Shown: positions 8,593-18,750, counted from the first letter of the stretch. The stretch: DNA of 64,000 bases from Gammaproteobacteria bacterium (GCA_030432755.1 JAUILZ010000014.1:49266-113265), one strand, 5' to 3'. A program made the numbers and translations. The notes: generated by a model from the letters alone, not told the origin.

Positions 8593-9056
8593 GCGCCCGT
8601 CTCCCGGTAGGGATCAGGAAAACCGAGCCCTGCGAGAATCCGGGTCTCGAGCGCTTCCATGGTTTCCGCCCCGGCATCATCGACATGGTCGTAGCCGCAG
8701 AGATGCAGCATACCGTGCACCACCATGTGCGCCCAGTGCGCCTCCGCCGGCTTGCCCTGCTCCCGCGACTCGTCGGCGACCACGCGCGCGCAGATCACGA
8801 GATCGCCCAGGTGATCGGCTTCCACCCCGGGGATCGGCTCGAACGGAAACGACAGGACATTGGTGGGCCGGTCCTTGCCTCTATAGTCATTGTTCAGCGC
8901 CCGGCTTTCCGCGTCATCAACCAGACGGATGACGAGACCGCGCCGATCCGTGGATATGGCGGCACAAACGGCCTCCACCCATTGGCGGAAGCATTCGTCG
9001 GATGGTAGACCGTCCGCGCTGGTCGCCCGCTGGAGCTCCAGCGCCGGATCTTCCAT
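8589..9056 (-). CDS. ybeY: Endoribonuclease YbeY (rRNA maturation factor)
   Basis: YbeY is a zinc-dependent endoribonuclease needed for 16S rRNA 3' end maturation and ribosome quality control. The metal-binding signature HGMLHLCGYDH lies near residue 113, with NVLSFPFE upstream. The ATG at 9056 gives 155 residues and begins one base after the phoH stop. An upstream extension into phoH has no family similarity. It belongs to the miaB-phoH-ybeY-lnt-bioY run. Confidence 0.95.
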   Translation of the reverse strand: MEDPALELQRATSADGLPSDECFRQWVEAVCAAISTDRRGLVIRLVDDAESRALNNDYRGKDRPTNVLSFPFEPIPGVEADHLGDLVICARVVADESREQGKPAEAHWAHMVVHGMLHLCGYDHVDDAGAETMEALETRILAGLGFPDPYRETGA

Positions 9057-9057
9057 T

Positions 9058-10050
9058 TCAGGCCGCGCCGCCTTCCCCTTCGCGCGCGCTTTCCGCCTGC
9101 TCGTAGGCCTGCACGATTCGTTGCACCAGCGGATGACGCACCACGTCGCGGGGCTGGAAACGGGTAAAGCTGATGCCTTCCACCTCCGACAGCACGCCCG
9201 CGGCATGCTTGAGGCCGGAAAACTGCCCCCGCGGAAGATCGATCTGGGTGATATCGCCCGTGATGATAGCCTTGGAGCCGAATCCTATACGGGTCAGGAA
9301 CATCTTCATCTGTTCCACCGTGGTGTTCTGCGCCTCGTCGAGGATGACGAAGGACTCGTTCAGCGTGCGTCCGCGCATGTAGGCCAGGGGCGCAAGCTCG
9401 ATGGTGCCGCGGGCGATGAGCTTGCCCACGCGCTCGAATCCCAGCATCTCGTAGAGCGCGTCGAACAGGGGTCGCAGGTAGGGGTCGATTTTCTGGCCGA
9501 TGTCGCCGGGCAGGAAGCCGAGCTTCTCCCCCGCCTCCACCGCCGGCCGCACCAGCAGGATGCGCTCGATCTCGTTGTCCGACAGCGCCGCAACCGCGCA
9601 GGCCACGGCGAGATAGGTCTTTCCGGTGCCGGCAGGCCCCACGCCGAAGTTGATGTCATGGGTGGCGATGCGCCGCAGGTAGTCGCGCTGGCGCGGATTC
9701 TGCCCGCGGATCACCTGCTTGCGCAGGCGGATCACCACCTCGTCGTCATCCTCTTGGGATTCTGCGCCATCCTCCTCGTCGCGCTCGACGCGTGACAGTT
9801 CGAGGTGCACCTGGCCGCGCTGGAGCGGAAGGCCGGTGTCCCCGGTCATCTCGAACAGGCGCCGGATCACCGATTCCGCGCGCGCGCTGCGATGCGCGCC
9901 GCCGACGATGCTGAAGGCGTTGTTACGCTGGGTGATCTTCACCCCGAGATAGGATTCGATCTGCTCGAGGTTGGCGTTCTGCTGTCCGCACAGGATGGAC
10001 AGGCGCTCGGCTTCTGCCGGGTGCAGTTCGAAGGTTAGCGGACTAGGCAA
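9058..10050 (-). CDS. ybeZ: PhoH family ATPase (YbeZ)
   Basis: This is a cytoplasmic P-loop ATPase of the PhoH family, thought to work with YbeY in RNA metabolism. Walker A is [11 protein letters not shown] and Walker B is [11 protein letters not shown]. The N-terminal 80 residues hold a KH-like region. The length of 330 residues is typical. The start is TTG at 10050, overlapping the end of miaB by eight bases, so translation is probably coupled. Confidence 0.94.
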   Translation of the reverse strand: MPSPLTFELHPAEAERLSILCGQQNANLEQIESYLGVKITQRNNAFSIVGGAHRSARAESVIRRLFEMTGDTGLPLQRGQVHLELSRVERDEEDGAESQEDDDEVVIRLRKQVIRGQNPRQRDYLRRIATHDINFGVGPAGTGKTYLAVACAVAALSDNEIERILLVRPAVEAGEKLGFLPGDIGQKIDPYLRPLFDALYEMLGFERVGKLIARGTIELAPLAYMRGRTLNESFVILDEAQNTTVEQMKMFLTRIGFGSKAIITGDITQIDLPRGQFSGLKHAAGVLSEVEGISFTRFQPRDVVRHPLVQRIVQAYEQAESAREGEGGAA

Positions 10051-11425
10051 ATTTCAATGTGGGCGAGAAGTTTGCGATCTGGCGCGGCGTCGCCGGGATG
10101 TCACCGACCAGGCGGCCACGAAGGGAATTGGGCAATGCCTCGGTAATGAGGATGTCCACGAACTGCCCCACCAGACCGGCATCACCGTCGAAGTTCACCA
10201 CCCGGTTGTTCTCCGTGCGCCCGGACTGTTGCGCCGGGTCCTTGCGCGACGGACCTTCCACCAGCACCTTTTCCACATTGCCCACCATGGACGCGCTGAT
10301 GCGGTTGGCGGAGTCAAGGATCGTCGACTGCAACCGCGCGAGGCGCGCCTTCTTGGTCTCGACGCCGACATCGTCGGGCAGCTGCTCCGCCGGCGTGCCC
10401 GGCCGCGGGCTGTAGAGGAAACTGAAACTGTGGTCGTAACCCACGCGCTCGATGAGATTCATCGTCGCCTCGAAATCCTCGTCGCTCTCACCCGGGAAGC
10501 CAACGATGAAATCCGACGAGAAGGAGATCCCGGGACGATGCGCGCGCACCCGCTCTATCCAGTGGACATACTCTTCCGCGGTATAGCCGCGCTTCATCAG
10601 CGCGAGAATGCGGTCCGAGCCGCTCTGCACCGGCAGGTGCAGGTGGCTTACCAGTTCCGGGATCGCGGCGTAGGCGTCCACCAGAGCGTCGGTGAAGTCG
10701 ATGGGATGGGAGGTGGTATAGCGCAGGCGATCGATGCCGTCCACGGCCGCGACGTAGTGCAGCAGTTCGGCGAAATCCACCACCCGCCCGTCATGGGTCG
10801 GACCGCGATAGCCGTTGACGTTCTGCCCGAGCAGGTTGATCTCGCGCACGCCCTGCTCGGCGAGGCCAACAACCTCCTCGATCACATCGTCGAAGGGGCG
10901 GCTGAACTCGGTGCCCCGGGTATAGGGCACGACGCAGAACGAGCAGTACTTGCTGCAGCCCTCCATGATGGAAACGAAGGCCTTGACGCCGTCCACGCGC
11001 GGCGGCGGCAGGTTGTCGAATTTCTCGATCTCCGGAAAGCTGACGTCCACGCAGGCCCGGTGCTCCTCGAGCACCTCGTCCAGCATCTGCGGCAGGCGAT
11101 GCAGGGTCTGCGGGCCAAACACCATGTCGACGTAGGGCGCGCGTTCCATGATCATGCGTCCCTCCTGGCTCGCGACGCAGCCGCCCACGCCGATGACCAG
11201 GTTACCCCGGCGCTGCTTGATCCGGCGCCAGCGTCCGAGGGTGGAAAACACCTTTTCCTGGGCCTTCTCGCGCACCGAGCAGGTATTCAGCAGCACCATG
11301 TCGGCATCCTCGACGTCGTCTGTGCGGCGATAGCCGTGAGACTCGTTCAGGAGGTCGGCCATGCGCGACGAGTCGTACTCGTTCATCTGGCAGCCGAAGG
11401 TATGGATATAAAGCTTGCGTGACAC
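10043..11425 (-). CDS. miaB: tRNA-2-methylthio-N6-dimethylallyladenosine synthase MiaB
   Basis: MiaB is a radical-SAM methylthiotransferase that modifies A37 of tRNAs reading UNN codons. The N-terminal UPF0004 domain supplies cysteines ([18 protein letters not shown]). The radical-SAM cluster motif is [15 protein letters not shown], and a TRAM domain closes the protein. A GTG start at 11425 is chosen because AAAGGA lies nine bases before it and the protein then begins [14 protein letters not shown] as in the family. This gives 460 residues. Confidence 0.95.
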   Translation of the reverse strand: MSRKLYIHTFGCQMNEYDSSRMADLLNESHGYRRTDDVEDADMVLLNTCSVREKAQEKVFSTLGRWRRIKQRRGNLVIGVGGCVASQEGRMIMERAPYVDMVFGPQTLHRLPQMLDEVLEEHRACVDVSFPEIEKFDNLPPPRVDGVKAFVSIMEGCSKYCSFCVVPYTRGTEFSRPFDDVIEEVVGLAEQGVREINLLGQNVNGYRGPTHDGRVVDFAELLHYVAAVDGIDRLRYTTSHPIDFTDALVDAYAAIPELVSHLHLPVQSGSDRILALMKRGYTAEEYVHWIERVRAHRPGISFSSDFIVGFPGESDEDFEATMNLIERVGYDHSFSFLYSPRPGTPAEQLPDDVGVETKKARLARLQSTILDSANRISASMVGNVEKVLVEGPSRKDPAQQSGRTENNRVVNFDGDAGLVGQFVDILITEALPNSLRGRLVGDIPATPRQIANFSPTLKFA

Positions 11426-11513
11426 GGTGGTCGTCCTTTCGCGGGAGGGCGATTTTACCCGAGAATCACCGCTATCGCAGGACGACGGGGCGGGCCACGA
11501 AACGACGCGGGAA

Positions 11514-12305
11514 TCAGTCTTCGACAGCCCAGCCGCGCCAGCGGTAGTAAACCAGGCCGATGATTTCATGCCAGGCCCGGGTGGTCAGGGCGAGCGCGCC
11601 CGCCGAGGGGATGTAGGCAAAAATTTCCGGCTCCGTGGGTGCGGTGACCTGGATGTCCGTGGTCGCCGGAATCACGCGCACCCCCGCGGCGCGGAAGGTC
11701 TCCACCGCGCGCGGCATGTGCAGCGCCGAGGTCACCAGGATCACCGGCTCGTTGATCAGGCCCTGCTCCGATAGCCAGTTGCGCGCCTCGATGCCGTTCT
11801 GGTGGGTGGTGCGCGACAAGGTGCCCACCGCCATTTGGTTATCCCTAAGCCCCCATTCGCGCAACAAAATGCGGGAAAACTCCGATTCGCCGCCACCGAC
11901 GTAGCCGTCGAAGACATTGCCACCCACCAGGTAGAGGCGATTGGCGCGGCCCTGGCGGACGATGCGGGAGGCGTGCAGCAGGCGATCGGAGCTGTCCACC
12001 AGCTCGGCGCGGGGACGCGGGTCCCGCGGCAAAGCGAGCACGCCGCCGAGCATCACCACGGCGTCGGATTTCGGCAGCGCGCCAATGGGTACCGGCGGGT
12101 ACTGACGCTCGAGATGGCCCGCCAGGAGGGCGGCGGTCTTCGGCAACGACGCGACCAGGATGATGATGATCCCGAACCAGATCAGGACGCGTGAAACCAC
12201 ACGGCTGCCACCCAGGCGCATCAGGAGGGACAGGACGACAAGCAGGCTGAAAAGACCAACCGGGTAGACCAGCTGGGCCGCCAGCTTGGTGAGCAGGATT
12301 TCTAT
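11514..12305 (-). CDS. DUF218 / ElyC-YdcF family membrane protein with apparent ATA (or ATC) start
   Basis: The DUF218 domain is recognisable from [13 protein letters not shown] and [11 protein letters not shown]. Family members such as ElyC act in envelope or peptidoglycan-precursor metabolism. The first ATG in frame is at 12221, but the frame stays open upstream and encodes a family-like first membrane helix ([16 protein letters not shown]). A strong AAGGAG (12319-12314) stands five bases before ATC (12308) and eight before ATA (12305). No ATG, GTG or TTG occurs between the in-frame TAA (12320-12318) and 12221. From 12305 the protein has 263 residues. The start codon is inference. Confidence 0.75.
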   Translation of the reverse strand: MEILLTKLAAQLVYPVGLFSLLVVLSLLMRLGGSRVVSRVLIWFGIIIILVASLPKTAALLAGHLERQYPPVPIGALPKSDAVVMLGGVLALPRDPRPRAELVDSSDRLLHASRIVRQGRANRLYLVGGNVFDGYVGGGESEFSRILLREWGLRDNQMAVGTLSRTTHQNGIEARNWLSEQGLINEPVILVTSALHMPRAVETFRAAGVRVIPATTDIQVTAPTEPEIFAYIPSAGALALTTRAWHEIIGLVYYRWRGWAVED

Positions 12306-12317
12306 GATTCTTTCTCC

Positions 12318-12579
12318 TTAACCCGGATATTTCACCAGCATCCCGGATGCTGACGCAGGACAGGGGCGGCTGGGCGCCGCGCTGGAGCGGACCGCATAGC
12401 CGTAGCTATGGGGTGAGTGAAGCGCAAGTCCAGGCGTTCCTGGACCAGTCAGAGCCGGGATAGAAACCGGGCTCGACGTATACTGTAATGGGAACACTTG
12501 TAATCTGCTCAATGAATTTTCCGGTCTTTCAGAAAGTTATTGCTGTGCCCGGTTTCGGCTGGTGAATTATTCGGGTCAA
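12318..12579. mobile_element. MITE-like non-coding element with imperfect terminal inverted repeats
   Basis: The ends are imperfect inverted repeats of 22 bp, at 12318-12339 and 12558-12579, matching at 18 of 22 positions. Inside are perfect short palindromes: CAGCATC-CCG-GATGCTG (12338-12354), CATAGC-CGTA-GCTATG and GTCCAGG-CGTT-CCTGGAC. No credible gene lies within. Its left end touches the Shine-Dalgarno of the DUF218 gene. No target-site duplication is obvious. It may be a miniature transposable element or another dispersed repeat; other copies would be needed to decide. Confidence 0.5.
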
Positions 12580-12594
12580 GCAGTTAGCCCGGGA

Positions 12595-15500
12595 TCATAA
12601 CCGATTTTCCACGAATGGCCGCTGTGCCTCGAACGCTTCGACTTCTTCCCAGGCAACCGCCAGGCGCCGGTCCGATACGCGCACGGACGTGCCGAGACCC
12701 TGGGCGAACACCGAGACGCGGAACTCCTCCAGCATCCAGCGAAACGCGACGAGCGGCTCGCTGTAATCATAATCCGCGGTCATGAAGCGTTGTTGCCAGG
12801 GCTTGATTCGCGCCAGACGCTGGAGGTCGGTCTGCGGGTCGAGACGCGCCTGCTCGAGGCGCACCGAAACACCCTCGAGATAGCGCGCCAACTCCCCCAG
12901 CCAGCGCGCGGGGGTATCGTCGACGAAACCGTCGTACACCAGCCAGCCTACCTGCTCGCGCACGTCGGCCAGGGTCTCCGCGGATATTGCGCCCGAGTGT
13001 TTCCCCAGCCACGTGCGCACAGTGTGATGCGCGGCCAGCGTTGCCGCCACCTGGCGCGCGATGGTCTCCAGCATCGCCGGCAGTTCGGATGCCCGCCGCG
13101 TCACCAGCGACTCGAACGCCGCGCGCGTCCGCACCACGGGTTCGTCTTCGAAGAACACCCGATCCTGGGCCTTGTGCAACATCGCGAGCTGCAATGCCGA
13201 CAGGTCTCCCACGGCGGCGTAGAGCAGGCTGATCCGCTGCCAGTCCGGCAATGGCTGGCGCAGCAGCCGGCGCTGGTTCGGCAGGGTCAGCCAGAGCAAC
13301 CGGCGGACGCCGTCGCGATGAGCGATGCGTGCGATCTCCTCGCGGTCGAACACCTCGATGGCGACGCTGTCCTCGCAGTCCACCAGAGCGGGCCAGGCCA
13401 CGGTCTCGTACTCGCCCACGCGTACGCGGATCGATTCCGGCAAGTCAGTGAAATCCCAGCGGGTAATGCCGTCGCGCTCGATTTTCGCGTCACCGCTGTC
13501 GACGAAGCTCGCATGGGCGCGGCCGCCGAACTCCGACTGCAGCGCCTCGAGGTCGCGGCCGTACCCGAGTATCCTCTCGTCCTCGCCGACCACCGCGATG
13601 CCGATGCGCAGAAAACCGGGCAGCGCCGAGGGGTCGAAATCCGCGGGCGAAACGTCGATGCCGCGAACCTCGGCAATGGCTTCCGCGAGCGCCACCCGCA
13701 GTGGCCGCGGGTCTGTGGCCACGCGTTCCCTCACGGCCGCCACCGTATCCGGTATCGGCACCAGGTTACGCCGAAGTGACTTGGGCAATGAACGCGTCAG
13801 CGCCTCGAGCTTTTCGCCAAGCAGGCCAGGCACCAGTCGCTCGAGCACCGGCGCGCTCACCTGGTTGAGCAGCGGCAGGCGCACGCGTGCCGTGACACCG
13901 TCCTGGTCCGACGACGGGTCGTAGAGATAGTCCAGCGGCAGCGCGATGCCATTGTTGTCGATCCTGTCGGGAAACTGTTCCAGTGTTTCCCCGGGATCCC
14001 CCAAAAGCAGCCGTTCCCTGGGAATGCGAAGCGCCTGCCTCTCGTCCTCACCAAGCGTCCGGTGCCACTTGCGCAGCGCGCTCGCGCTGTTGATGTCGGC
14101 GGGAATCACTTCATCGTAGAAGGCGAAGATCTCGGCGTCGTCGACGAGGATGTCCCGCCGCCGGGTACGGTGCTCGAGAGACTCGATTTCCTCTACCAGC
14201 GCGCGGTTGTAGTTGTAGAACCCGAGGCGCGAGTCGAGGGCGCCGTCCACCAGCGCGGCGCGGATAAAGATCGCGCGGCAGTCCACGGGATTGATGCGGC
14301 TGTAGTCGCATTTGCGTCCGCTGTAGACGGTGAGGCCATAGAGCGTGGCGCGGCGCCGCGCCACCACCCGTTCCTGGCGGGGGTCCCAGTGGGGATCGCT
14401 GTAGTGGTACTGCAGCAGGTGCCCGGCGGCGGCCTCGATCCAGCCCGCTTCCACGCCCGCCACGGTGCGTGCGTAGACCTGGCCGGTCTCCACCAGCTCC
14501 GCGCACATGATCCAGCGCGGCGCGCTGCCCTGGAGAACGGAGCCGGGGAAGATACGCAGCGACTTGCCGAAGGTGCCGTCATAGGTGGCGCCCCTGGATT
14601 TCTTTGCGCCGCGTCCGCCTCGACGGTCGCCATTCGCAGCGGGCGCGGAGACGAGGGCGACATTGCAGAGGAGCCCCGTCAATAATGCGCGGTGAATGGC
14701 GTCCGGGTCCGAGCCACCGCCAACGCGAAAGCCGAGACGGCGGAGCGACTGGCGGATGTTCGCCTGCAGCGCGCCCCATTCGCGCATCCGGAACACCGAG
14801 AGAAAGTTGTCTCCGCACCAGCGAAAGGACTGCCGCTTGGACTCGGTTTTCTGGATGCGGCGAAACTGGCGCCAGATATCCAGCAGGACGAGAAAGTCGG
14901 AAGTTTCCCTGCTCAATGCGCGGTGCCGCTCGCGTGACTTCTGCAACTGGTCCGCCGGACTCTGGCGCGGATCGGGCAGCGACAGCGCCGCCGCGATCAC
15001 CACCACGTCGTCCAGGCAGCCGGCGCCCTCCGCAGCCAGCAGCATGCGCGCGATGCGCGGGTCCACCGGTATGGACGCGATACGCCGACCAAGATCAGTG
15101 AGACTGCGCTCGCCGTCGAGCGCGCCGAGTTCCACCAGCTGCTGGAGCCCGTCGTTGATCTGCCGACGGTCGGGGGCTTCGACGAAAGGAAAGGTCTCGA
15201 TGTCTCCGATGCCCAGTGTCTTCATCCGCAGGATCACGTCGGCAAGTGAGGTGCGGCGGATCTCCGGGTCGGTATATTCCGCGCGGTTATCGAAGTCGTC
15301 CTCGTCGTACAGGCGGATGCAGATCCCGCTGGCCACCCGCCCGCAGCGGCCAGAGCGCTGGTCCGCGGCGGCGCGCGAGATCTTTTCCAGCGGCAGGCGC
15401 TGTAGCTTGCGGGTCGGGCTGTATCGACTCACCCGCGCGAGCCCGCTGTCGATGACGTAGCGGATGCCCGGCACGGTGAGCGAGGTCTCGGCGACGTTGG

Positions 15501-16566
15501 TGGCGAGAATGACGCGGATCGCTTGGCCGGGACTGAAGATGCGTTGCTGCTCCGCGGGCGTCAGGCGCGCGTACAGCGGCAGCACCTCGAGGCCGGGTTT
15601 GGCGCGCCGCCGCAGCCATTCCGCGGTGTCGCGGATCTCGCGCTCGCCCGGGAGAAAGACCAGCGTGTCGCCCGGCGCCTCTCCATGGAGTTCGTCGAGC
15701 GCGCCGGCGATGGCCGCGGGCAGCGCATCGATGCCGTTGTCATCACCCGTCATCGGCCGGTAGCGCAGTTCCACCGGGTACAGCCGCCCGGAAACGGTGA
15801 CCACCGGCGCATCATCGAAATGGCTGCTGAAACGCTCGCTGTCGAGGGTTGCCGAGGTGATCACGAGGCGGAAGTCCGGTCGCTTCTTCAGGATGCGTCG
15901 AGACAGGCCGAGGAGAAAGTCGATATTGAGGGAACGCTCGTGGGCCTCGTCGACGATGAGCACGTCGTATCGCTCCAGCAGGCGGTCACGCTCGAACTCG
16001 TTGAGCAGCATGCCGTCGGTGAGCACGCGAATGTAATTGCGTTCGCTGACCTGCTCGCTGAAACGCACCCGGTATCCCACGGCCTCGCCGATGGGGGACC
16101 CGATTTCCGCGGCGATTCGCTCCGCCACCGAGCGCGCAGCGATGCGCCTCGGCTGGGTCTGGCCGATCATGCCGTGGATGCCATAACCTGCCGCGAGGCA
16201 GGCTTTTGGTAGCTGGGTGCTCTTGCCGGAGCCGGTTTCCCCACGCACCACCAGCACGGGATGGCGGCGGATCATCTCCCCGAGCGTTTCGACATGGGCA
16301 CTGATGGGCAGTTCCCCGGGAAACGTCACCGCCGGCCGATTCGCCGATCTCCACGCGGCGAGCCTTTGCGATGCCGCAATCCGATCGGCCAGTGCGTCCA
16401 GGGGTTTGCCGCGTTGCCCGGCATTGCGGATCGCGCGCCGCAGGCGAAAGCGATCCTCGCGCATGCACTGGTCGAGGGTGGCCAGCAGTTCGCGGGTCCT
16501 GGGCTTGGGGATGGCAGCGTCGCTGCGCACGGGAGGAAACACGGGAACGGAAACTGGTTCGATCAT
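12595..16566 (-). CDS. hrpA: ATP-dependent RNA helicase HrpA
   Basis: HrpA is a large DEAH-box RNA helicase involved in resolving stalled ribosomes and mRNA processing. Walker A (GETGSGKSTQLPK) is near residue 110, DEAH in VDEAHERSLNIDF near 204, and SAT in VITSATLDSERF follows. Helicase-associated and OB-fold domains come next, then the long DUF3418 C-terminal region. ATG at 16566 gives 1323 residues, close to the E. coli enzyme. An extension to 16701 would overlap the divergent gene at 16656 and lacks family similarity. Confidence 0.94.
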   Translation of the reverse strand: MIEPVSVPVFPPVRSDAAIPKPRTRELLATLDQCMREDRFRLRRAIRNAGQRGKPLDALADRIAASQRLAAWRSANRPAVTFPGELPISAHVETLGEMIRRHPVLVVRGETGSGKSTQLPKACLAAGYGIHGMIGQTQPRRIAARSVAERIAAEIGSPIGEAVGYRVRFSEQVSERNYIRVLTDGMLLNEFERDRLLERYDVLIVDEAHERSLNIDFLLGLSRRILKKRPDFRLVITSATLDSERFSSHFDDAPVVTVSGRLYPVELRYRPMTGDDNGIDALPAAIAGALDELHGEAPGDTLVFLPGEREIRDTAEWLRRRAKPGLEVLPLYARLTPAEQQRIFSPGQAIRVILATNVAETSLTVPGIRYVIDSGLARVSRYSPTRKLQRLPLEKISRAAADQRSGRCGRVASGICIRLYDEDDFDNRAEYTDPEIRRTSLADVILRMKTLGIGDIETFPFVEAPDRRQINDGLQQLVELGALDGERSLTDLGRRIASIPVDPRIARMLLAAEGAGCLDDVVVIAAALSLPDPRQSPADQLQKSRERHRALSRETSDFLVLLDIWRQFRRIQKTESKRQSFRWCGDNFLSVFRMREWGALQANIRQSLRRLGFRVGGGSDPDAIHRALLTGLLCNVALVSAPAANGDRRGGRGAKKSRGATYDGTFGKSLRIFPGSVLQGSAPRWIMCAELVETGQVYARTVAGVEAGWIEAAAGHLLQYHYSDPHWDPRQERVVARRRATLYGLTVYSGRKCDYSRINPVDCRAIFIRAALVDGALDSRLGFYNYNRALVEEIESLEHRTRRRDILVDDAEIFAFYDEVIPADINSASALRKWHRTLGEDERQALRIPRERLLLGDPGETLEQFPDRIDNNGIALPLDYLYDPSSDQDGVTARVRLPLLNQVSAPVLERLVPGLLGEKLEALTRSLPKSLRRNLVPIPDTVAAVRERVATDPRPLRVALAEAIAEVRGIDVSPADFDPSALPGFLRIGIAVVGEDERILGYGRDLEALQSEFGGRAHASFVDSGDAKIERDGITRWDFTDLPESIRVRVGEYETVAWPALVDCEDSVAIEVFDREEIARIAHRDGVRRLLWLTLPNQRRLLRQPLPDWQRISLLYAAVGDLSALQLAMLHKAQDRVFFEDEPVVRTRAAFESLVTRRASELPAMLETIARQVAATLAAHHTVRTWLGKHSGAISAETLADVREQVGWLVYDGFVDDTPARWLGELARYLEGVSVRLEQARLDPQTDLQRLARIKPWQQRFMTADYDYSEPLVAFRWMLEEFRVSVFAQGLGTSVRVSDRRLAVAWEEVEAFEAQRPFVENRL

Positions 16567-16655
16567 ACACAATCGATCCCTGGATCGCCGTCCGACCTTG
16601 ACCGCCACCGCGGCATCAGGGAAAGTGACCTTCTTCACCGACCAGCGCGCCACCC

Positions 16656-17663
16656 ATGGACTCCGTATCTCTGACGCTCGGCGAGGCCCGGGACCTCGCA
16701 CTCCGCTGCCTCCTGCACAATGGCTGCGACCAGGACAATGCCGCCGCCGCCGCGGACCGCATGATCGAGGCCGAGGCGGACCACTGCCATTCCCATGGCC
16801 TTTTTCGCCTGCCGTGGTACGTGGGCGGGGTGCGTTCCGGACGCGTCAACGGCGCCGCCCGGCCAAGCGTGGAACAGCTCGCACCGGGAGTGATCCGGGT
16901 GGATGGCGATGGCGGGTTCGCGCCGCTGGGGCAGCGCGTGGCGCATGGCCCGCTGGTGGAATGCGCGCGCGCCCAGGGGATCGCCGCCCTCGGGTTCGTC
17001 AACATGTTCCATATCGCCGCGCTGTGGCCGGAGGTGGAGGCCCTGGCGAACGAGGGGTTGTGCGCCTTCGCCTTTACCGCGTCCTACCCCTACGTCGCGC
17101 CCGCGGGCGGCAAGCGTCCACTGTTCGGCACCAACCCTATGGGTTTCGGCTGGCCCCGGCCCGGCGGCACGCCGATGGTATTCGACCAGGCGTCGTCGGC
17201 CATGGCGCGGGGGGAGATCCAGATCGCTGCGCGCGACGGCAAGAGCGTCCCGGAAACCGCGGGCATCGGACCCGACGGTGAGACCACCACGGACCCCGAG
17301 GTAGTGCTCGCCGGCGCCCAGCTGGGCTTCGGCGGCTACAAGGGAGCGACGCTGGCGATGATGGTCGAGCTGCTCGCGGGGCCGCTGATCGGAGACTTTC
17401 TCAGCGTGGAATCGGAACAGGATGACGCCGGCCGGGGCGGCCCGCCGAAGGGTGGTGAACTGCTGATCGCCATGGATCCGGCGCGCTTCGGCGACGAACA
17501 GGGGTTTCTTGCCCACGGCGAGAGGCTGTTCGAGGCCATCCTCGAGCAGGATGGTACCCGCCTGCCGGGGCAGCGACGCCACGAAAGCCGCGCCGTGACC
17601 GCGCGCGAGGGAATCCGGATACCACGCAGCCTGTACGTGGAGATCGAGGCGCTGTTGGCCTGA
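16656..17663 (+). CDS. Ldh-family NAD(P)H oxidoreductase, probable delta1-piperideine/pyrroline-2-carboxylate reductase
   Basis: The protein belongs to the malate/L-lactate dehydrogenase type-2 family. HSHGLFRLPWY carries the catalytic histidine near residue 47, and FGTNPMGF and AMARGEIQIAAR are conserved blocks. Its closest recalled relatives are Pseudomonas DpkA-like enzymes, which reduce cyclic imines from D-lysine, D-proline or hydroxyproline breakdown. The substrate is therefore likely a cyclic 2-imino acid, but this is inference. It has 335 residues and is divergent from hrpA with an 89-base gap. No imino-acid catabolic neighbours are visible. Confidence 0.8.
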   Translation: MDSVSLTLGEARDLALRCLLHNGCDQDNAAAAADRMIEAEADHCHSHGLFRLPWYVGGVRSGRVNGAARPSVEQLAPGVIRVDGDGGFAPLGQRVAHGPLVECARAQGIAALGFVNMFHIAALWPEVEALANEGLCAFAFTASYPYVAPAGGKRPLFGTNPMGFGWPRPGGTPMVFDQASSAMARGEIQIAARDGKSVPETAGIGPDGETTTDPEVVLAGAQLGFGGYKGATLAMMVELLAGPLIGDFLSVESEQDDAGRGGPPKGGELLIAMDPARFGDEQGFLAHGERLFEAILEQDGTRLPGQRRHESRAVTAREGIRIPRSLYVEIEALLA

Positions 17664-17685
17664 GACCGGGGCGACTGGCCGGGGA

Positions 17686-18081
17686 TCAGCCGGCGAGGGC
17701 GTCCCTCACCCGCTCGAGCCTGCCGCGGACCTCGCGCGCCAGTGGCTTCACCTCGTCCCGGCCCACCAACTGGAGTACCGACTCGGGGTCCATGAAAACC
17801 ACCGTGATGCTCTCGTCGTCCTCCTCGCGCACCACGACGTTGCAGGGTAGCAGCACACCGATATCGGGTTCCGCGCCGAGCGCCTGGTTCGCGAGGACGG
17901 GATTACAGGCGCCCAGGATGACATAGGGACGCCGGTCGACGTCGATCTTCTTCTTCAGGGTCGCCTTGACGTCGATCTCGCTCAGGATGCCGAAGCCCTC
18001 CCTGGCGAGTTCCTCGGTCACCCGCTGTACGGCTTTTTCGTAGCTGCCGTGAAATTTCGTTTGGAAACTGTACATGGGCAT
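17686..18081 (-). CDS. DUF302 family protein
   Basis: The 131-residue protein has the DUF302 pattern: an amphipathic N-terminal helix (YEKAVQRVTEELAREGFGIL), then KATLKKKI, ILGACNP and LLPCNVVVRE. The cysteines at ACNP and PCN are family positions. Function is unknown, but a small-ligand or metal role has been suggested for the fold. GGAGG lies three bases before the first ATG (18081) and nine before a second (18075), so translation may start at MYSFQTKF. It follows the cyclophilin gene on the same strand. Confidence 0.85.
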   Translation of the reverse strand: MPMYSFQTKFHGSYEKAVQRVTEELAREGFGILSEIDVKATLKKKIDVDRRPYVILGACNPVLANQALGAEPDIGVLLPCNVVVREEDDESITVVFMDPESVLQLVGRDEVKPLAREVRGRLERVRDALAG

Positions 18082-18091
18082 TGACCTCCGG

Positions 18092-18721
18092 TTAGCGGGA
18101 AATGACTTCCGCCTTCTCGATCACCACGGCTTCCACGGGCACGTCGCCGTGTGGGCCCATGCGGCCGGTGGCGACGTTGCCGATGGCATCAACCACGTCC
18201 TGGCCTTCGGTCACCTTGCCGAACACCGCGTAGCCCCAGCCCTGGGCGTTCTTGCCGGTATGGTTGAGGAAGTCGTTGTTCTCCAGGTTGATGAAGAACT
18301 GCGCGGTAGCGGAATGCGGATCGCCCGTGCGCGCCATGGCGATGGTGCCGACCTCGTTCTTCAGGCCGTTGTCGGCCTCGTTGACGATGGGGTCATTGGT
18401 TGACTTCTGTTGCATGTCCTGGGTGAACCCGCCGCCCTGGATCATGAAACCGTTGATGACCCTGTGGAAGATCAGGCCGTCGAAGAAGCCCGCGTCAACA
18501 TAGTCGATGAAGTTCTGCACCGTGACCGGAGCCTGGTCGGGGTACATTTCCAGGGTGATATCGCCCTTGCTGGTAGTGAGTTTGATCATGGGATTGTGTT
18601 GATGTGCTGATACGGATCCCGGCAACCACGCGATGACGGCCAGGGCGAGAAACGCCGCGGTGAAGGCCCGGCGCAGCGCCGCGGGAATGGTGGAAATCGG
18701 GAAATGGATGAGACTGGTCAT
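18092..18721 (-). CDS. Periplasmic peptidyl-prolyl cis-trans isomerase (cyclophilin)
   Basis: The enzyme catalyses proline isomerisation during protein folding. The cyclophilin core shows FHRVINGFMIQGGGF, IAMARTGDPHSATAQFFINL and GWGYAVFGKV. An N-terminal stretch with basic residues, a hydrophobic core (AAFLALAVIAWLPG) and SVSA before HQHN looks like a cleavable signal peptide, so it should act in the periplasm. A cytosolic form starting at MIKLTTSKG cannot be excluded. The length is 209 residues. It is the sixth protein gene of the minus-strand run from 21665. Confidence 0.92.
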   Translation of the reverse strand: MTSLIHFPISTIPAALRRAFTAAFLALAVIAWLPGSVSAHQHNPMIKLTTSKGDITLEMYPDQAPVTVQNFIDYVDAGFFDGLIFHRVINGFMIQGGGFTQDMQQKSTNDPIVNEADNGLKNEVGTIAMARTGDPHSATAQFFINLENNDFLNHTGKNAQGWGYAVFGKVTEGQDVVDAIGNVATGRMGPHGDVPVEAVVIEKAEVISR

Positions 18722-18750
18722 GGATACTCCTGCGGCCTGGTTGGCCGACG

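Noticed and set aside
7396..8610. 404-codon open frame opposite lnt
   Set aside because: Antisense to a clear Lnt with its catalytic triad; composition is Gln/Arg/His-rich.
12345..12512. 64-codon open frame inside the MITE-like element
   Set aside because: It is explained by palindromes and repeat sequence; it lacks an SD and any protein family.
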